Below are positions 13,927-14,046 of a DNA stretch of 14,046 bases, piece after piece. A model generated the notes under the pieces. The model did not search any database. It was not told where the DNA came from and saw nothing but the letters and a program-made list of their open reading frames with translations. This DNA is from a bacterium (lineage in GTDB: Bacteria > Verrucomicrobiota > Verrucomicrobiae > Opitutales > Opitutaceae). The translations under genes were made by a program, and so were the position numbers. Where the stretch lies: the NCBI GenBank assembly GCA_021780625.1, contig JAJXYI010000065.1, positions 1-14,046 of the forward strand. Direction: 5' to 3'. Within the stretch, counting starts at the first letter, position 1; the number at the start of each line of letters is the position of its first letter.

Positions 13927-14046
13927 TCAGAGCGGCAGCCGCAGGACGGCCACGCAGCCGCGCGCTCCGTCGGCGCGGTTTGAGAGCGTCAGTTCGCCCT
14001 CGTGATTTTCGGCGACCTGGCGACTGAGCACCAGGCCGATGCCCGA
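13927..14046 (-). CDS. Sensor histidine kinase, C-terminal end (partial)
   Basis: Only the last 39 residues lie in the window; the 5' part continues beyond 14046. The visible peptide starts SGIGLVLSRQVAENHEG and ends GCVAVLRLPL before a TGA (complement 13927-13929). SGIGLVLS matches the G2 box of the HATPase_c ATP-binding domain, and RQVAENHEGELTLSNR with a closing V-x-L-x-LPL strand is the standard end of many two-component sensor kinases. The sensing domain, phosphorylated histidine and response regulator cannot be seen, so the signal is unknown. It is convergent with kch. Confidence 0.8.
   Translation of the reverse strand, partial: SGIGLVLSRQVAENHEGELTLSNRADGARGCVAVLRLPL

Overview
The window is GC-rich bacterial DNA, dense with genes and with short intergenic gaps. 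Gene content and style suggest a Verrucomicrobiota member, perhaps Opitutaceae. These include an AarC-type CoA-transferase, HemN, a SufU/SufS pair, an OPT-family transporter, a secreted GH3 enzyme with a PA14 insert, few clear Shine-Dalgarno sites, and many low-complexity and hairpin repeats between genes. That placement is inference; no rRNA or tRNA is present to anchor it.

Layout. 1-625: no convincing intact gene; a mosaic with short direct repeats, a hairpin and what looks like the last codons of an IS21-type istB gene. 626-3631 (+): acetyl/succinyl-CoA transferase, a strong intrinsic terminator, then oxygen-independent coproporphyrinogen III oxidase (hemN). 3632-3930: a gap filled with several unrelated short-period repeats. 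3931-6244 (+): queD-like 6-pyruvoyl-tetrahydropterin synthase family protein, then sufU and sufS. 6245-6512: repeat-rich convergent gap. 6513-7415 (-): membrane-anchored dihaem cytochrome c. 7671-9491 (+): OPT-family transporter. 9492-9714: convergent gap holding an inverted pair of two-hairpin repeats. 9715-12321 (-): secreted GH3 beta-glycosidase. 12567-13745 (+): Kch-type potassium channel with an RCK domain. 13746-13926: gap with a 9-bp repeat. 13927-14046 (-): C-terminal 39 residues of a sensor histidine kinase running off the window.

Functionally this is mostly housekeeping and central metabolism: CoA transfer in acetate/succinate or propionate metabolism, anaerobic haem synthesis, Fe-S cluster assembly (SufS provides sulfur, SufU accepts it), a pterin/deazapurine step, c-type cytochrome electron transfer, peptide or metal-chelate uptake, plant-polysaccharide breakdown and potassium transport. 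I see no defence island, CRISPR array or intact mobile element.

The most interesting signal is non-coding. A two-hairpin repeat (6-bp stem, 6-nt loop, 7-nt spacer, 6-bp stem, 6-nt loop, then ACTC or ACTCCAC) occurs three times in two gaps. The stem bases differ between copies in a compensatory way, and the loops follow YCRRG plus one base. All three convergent gene pairs in the window are separated by repeats.
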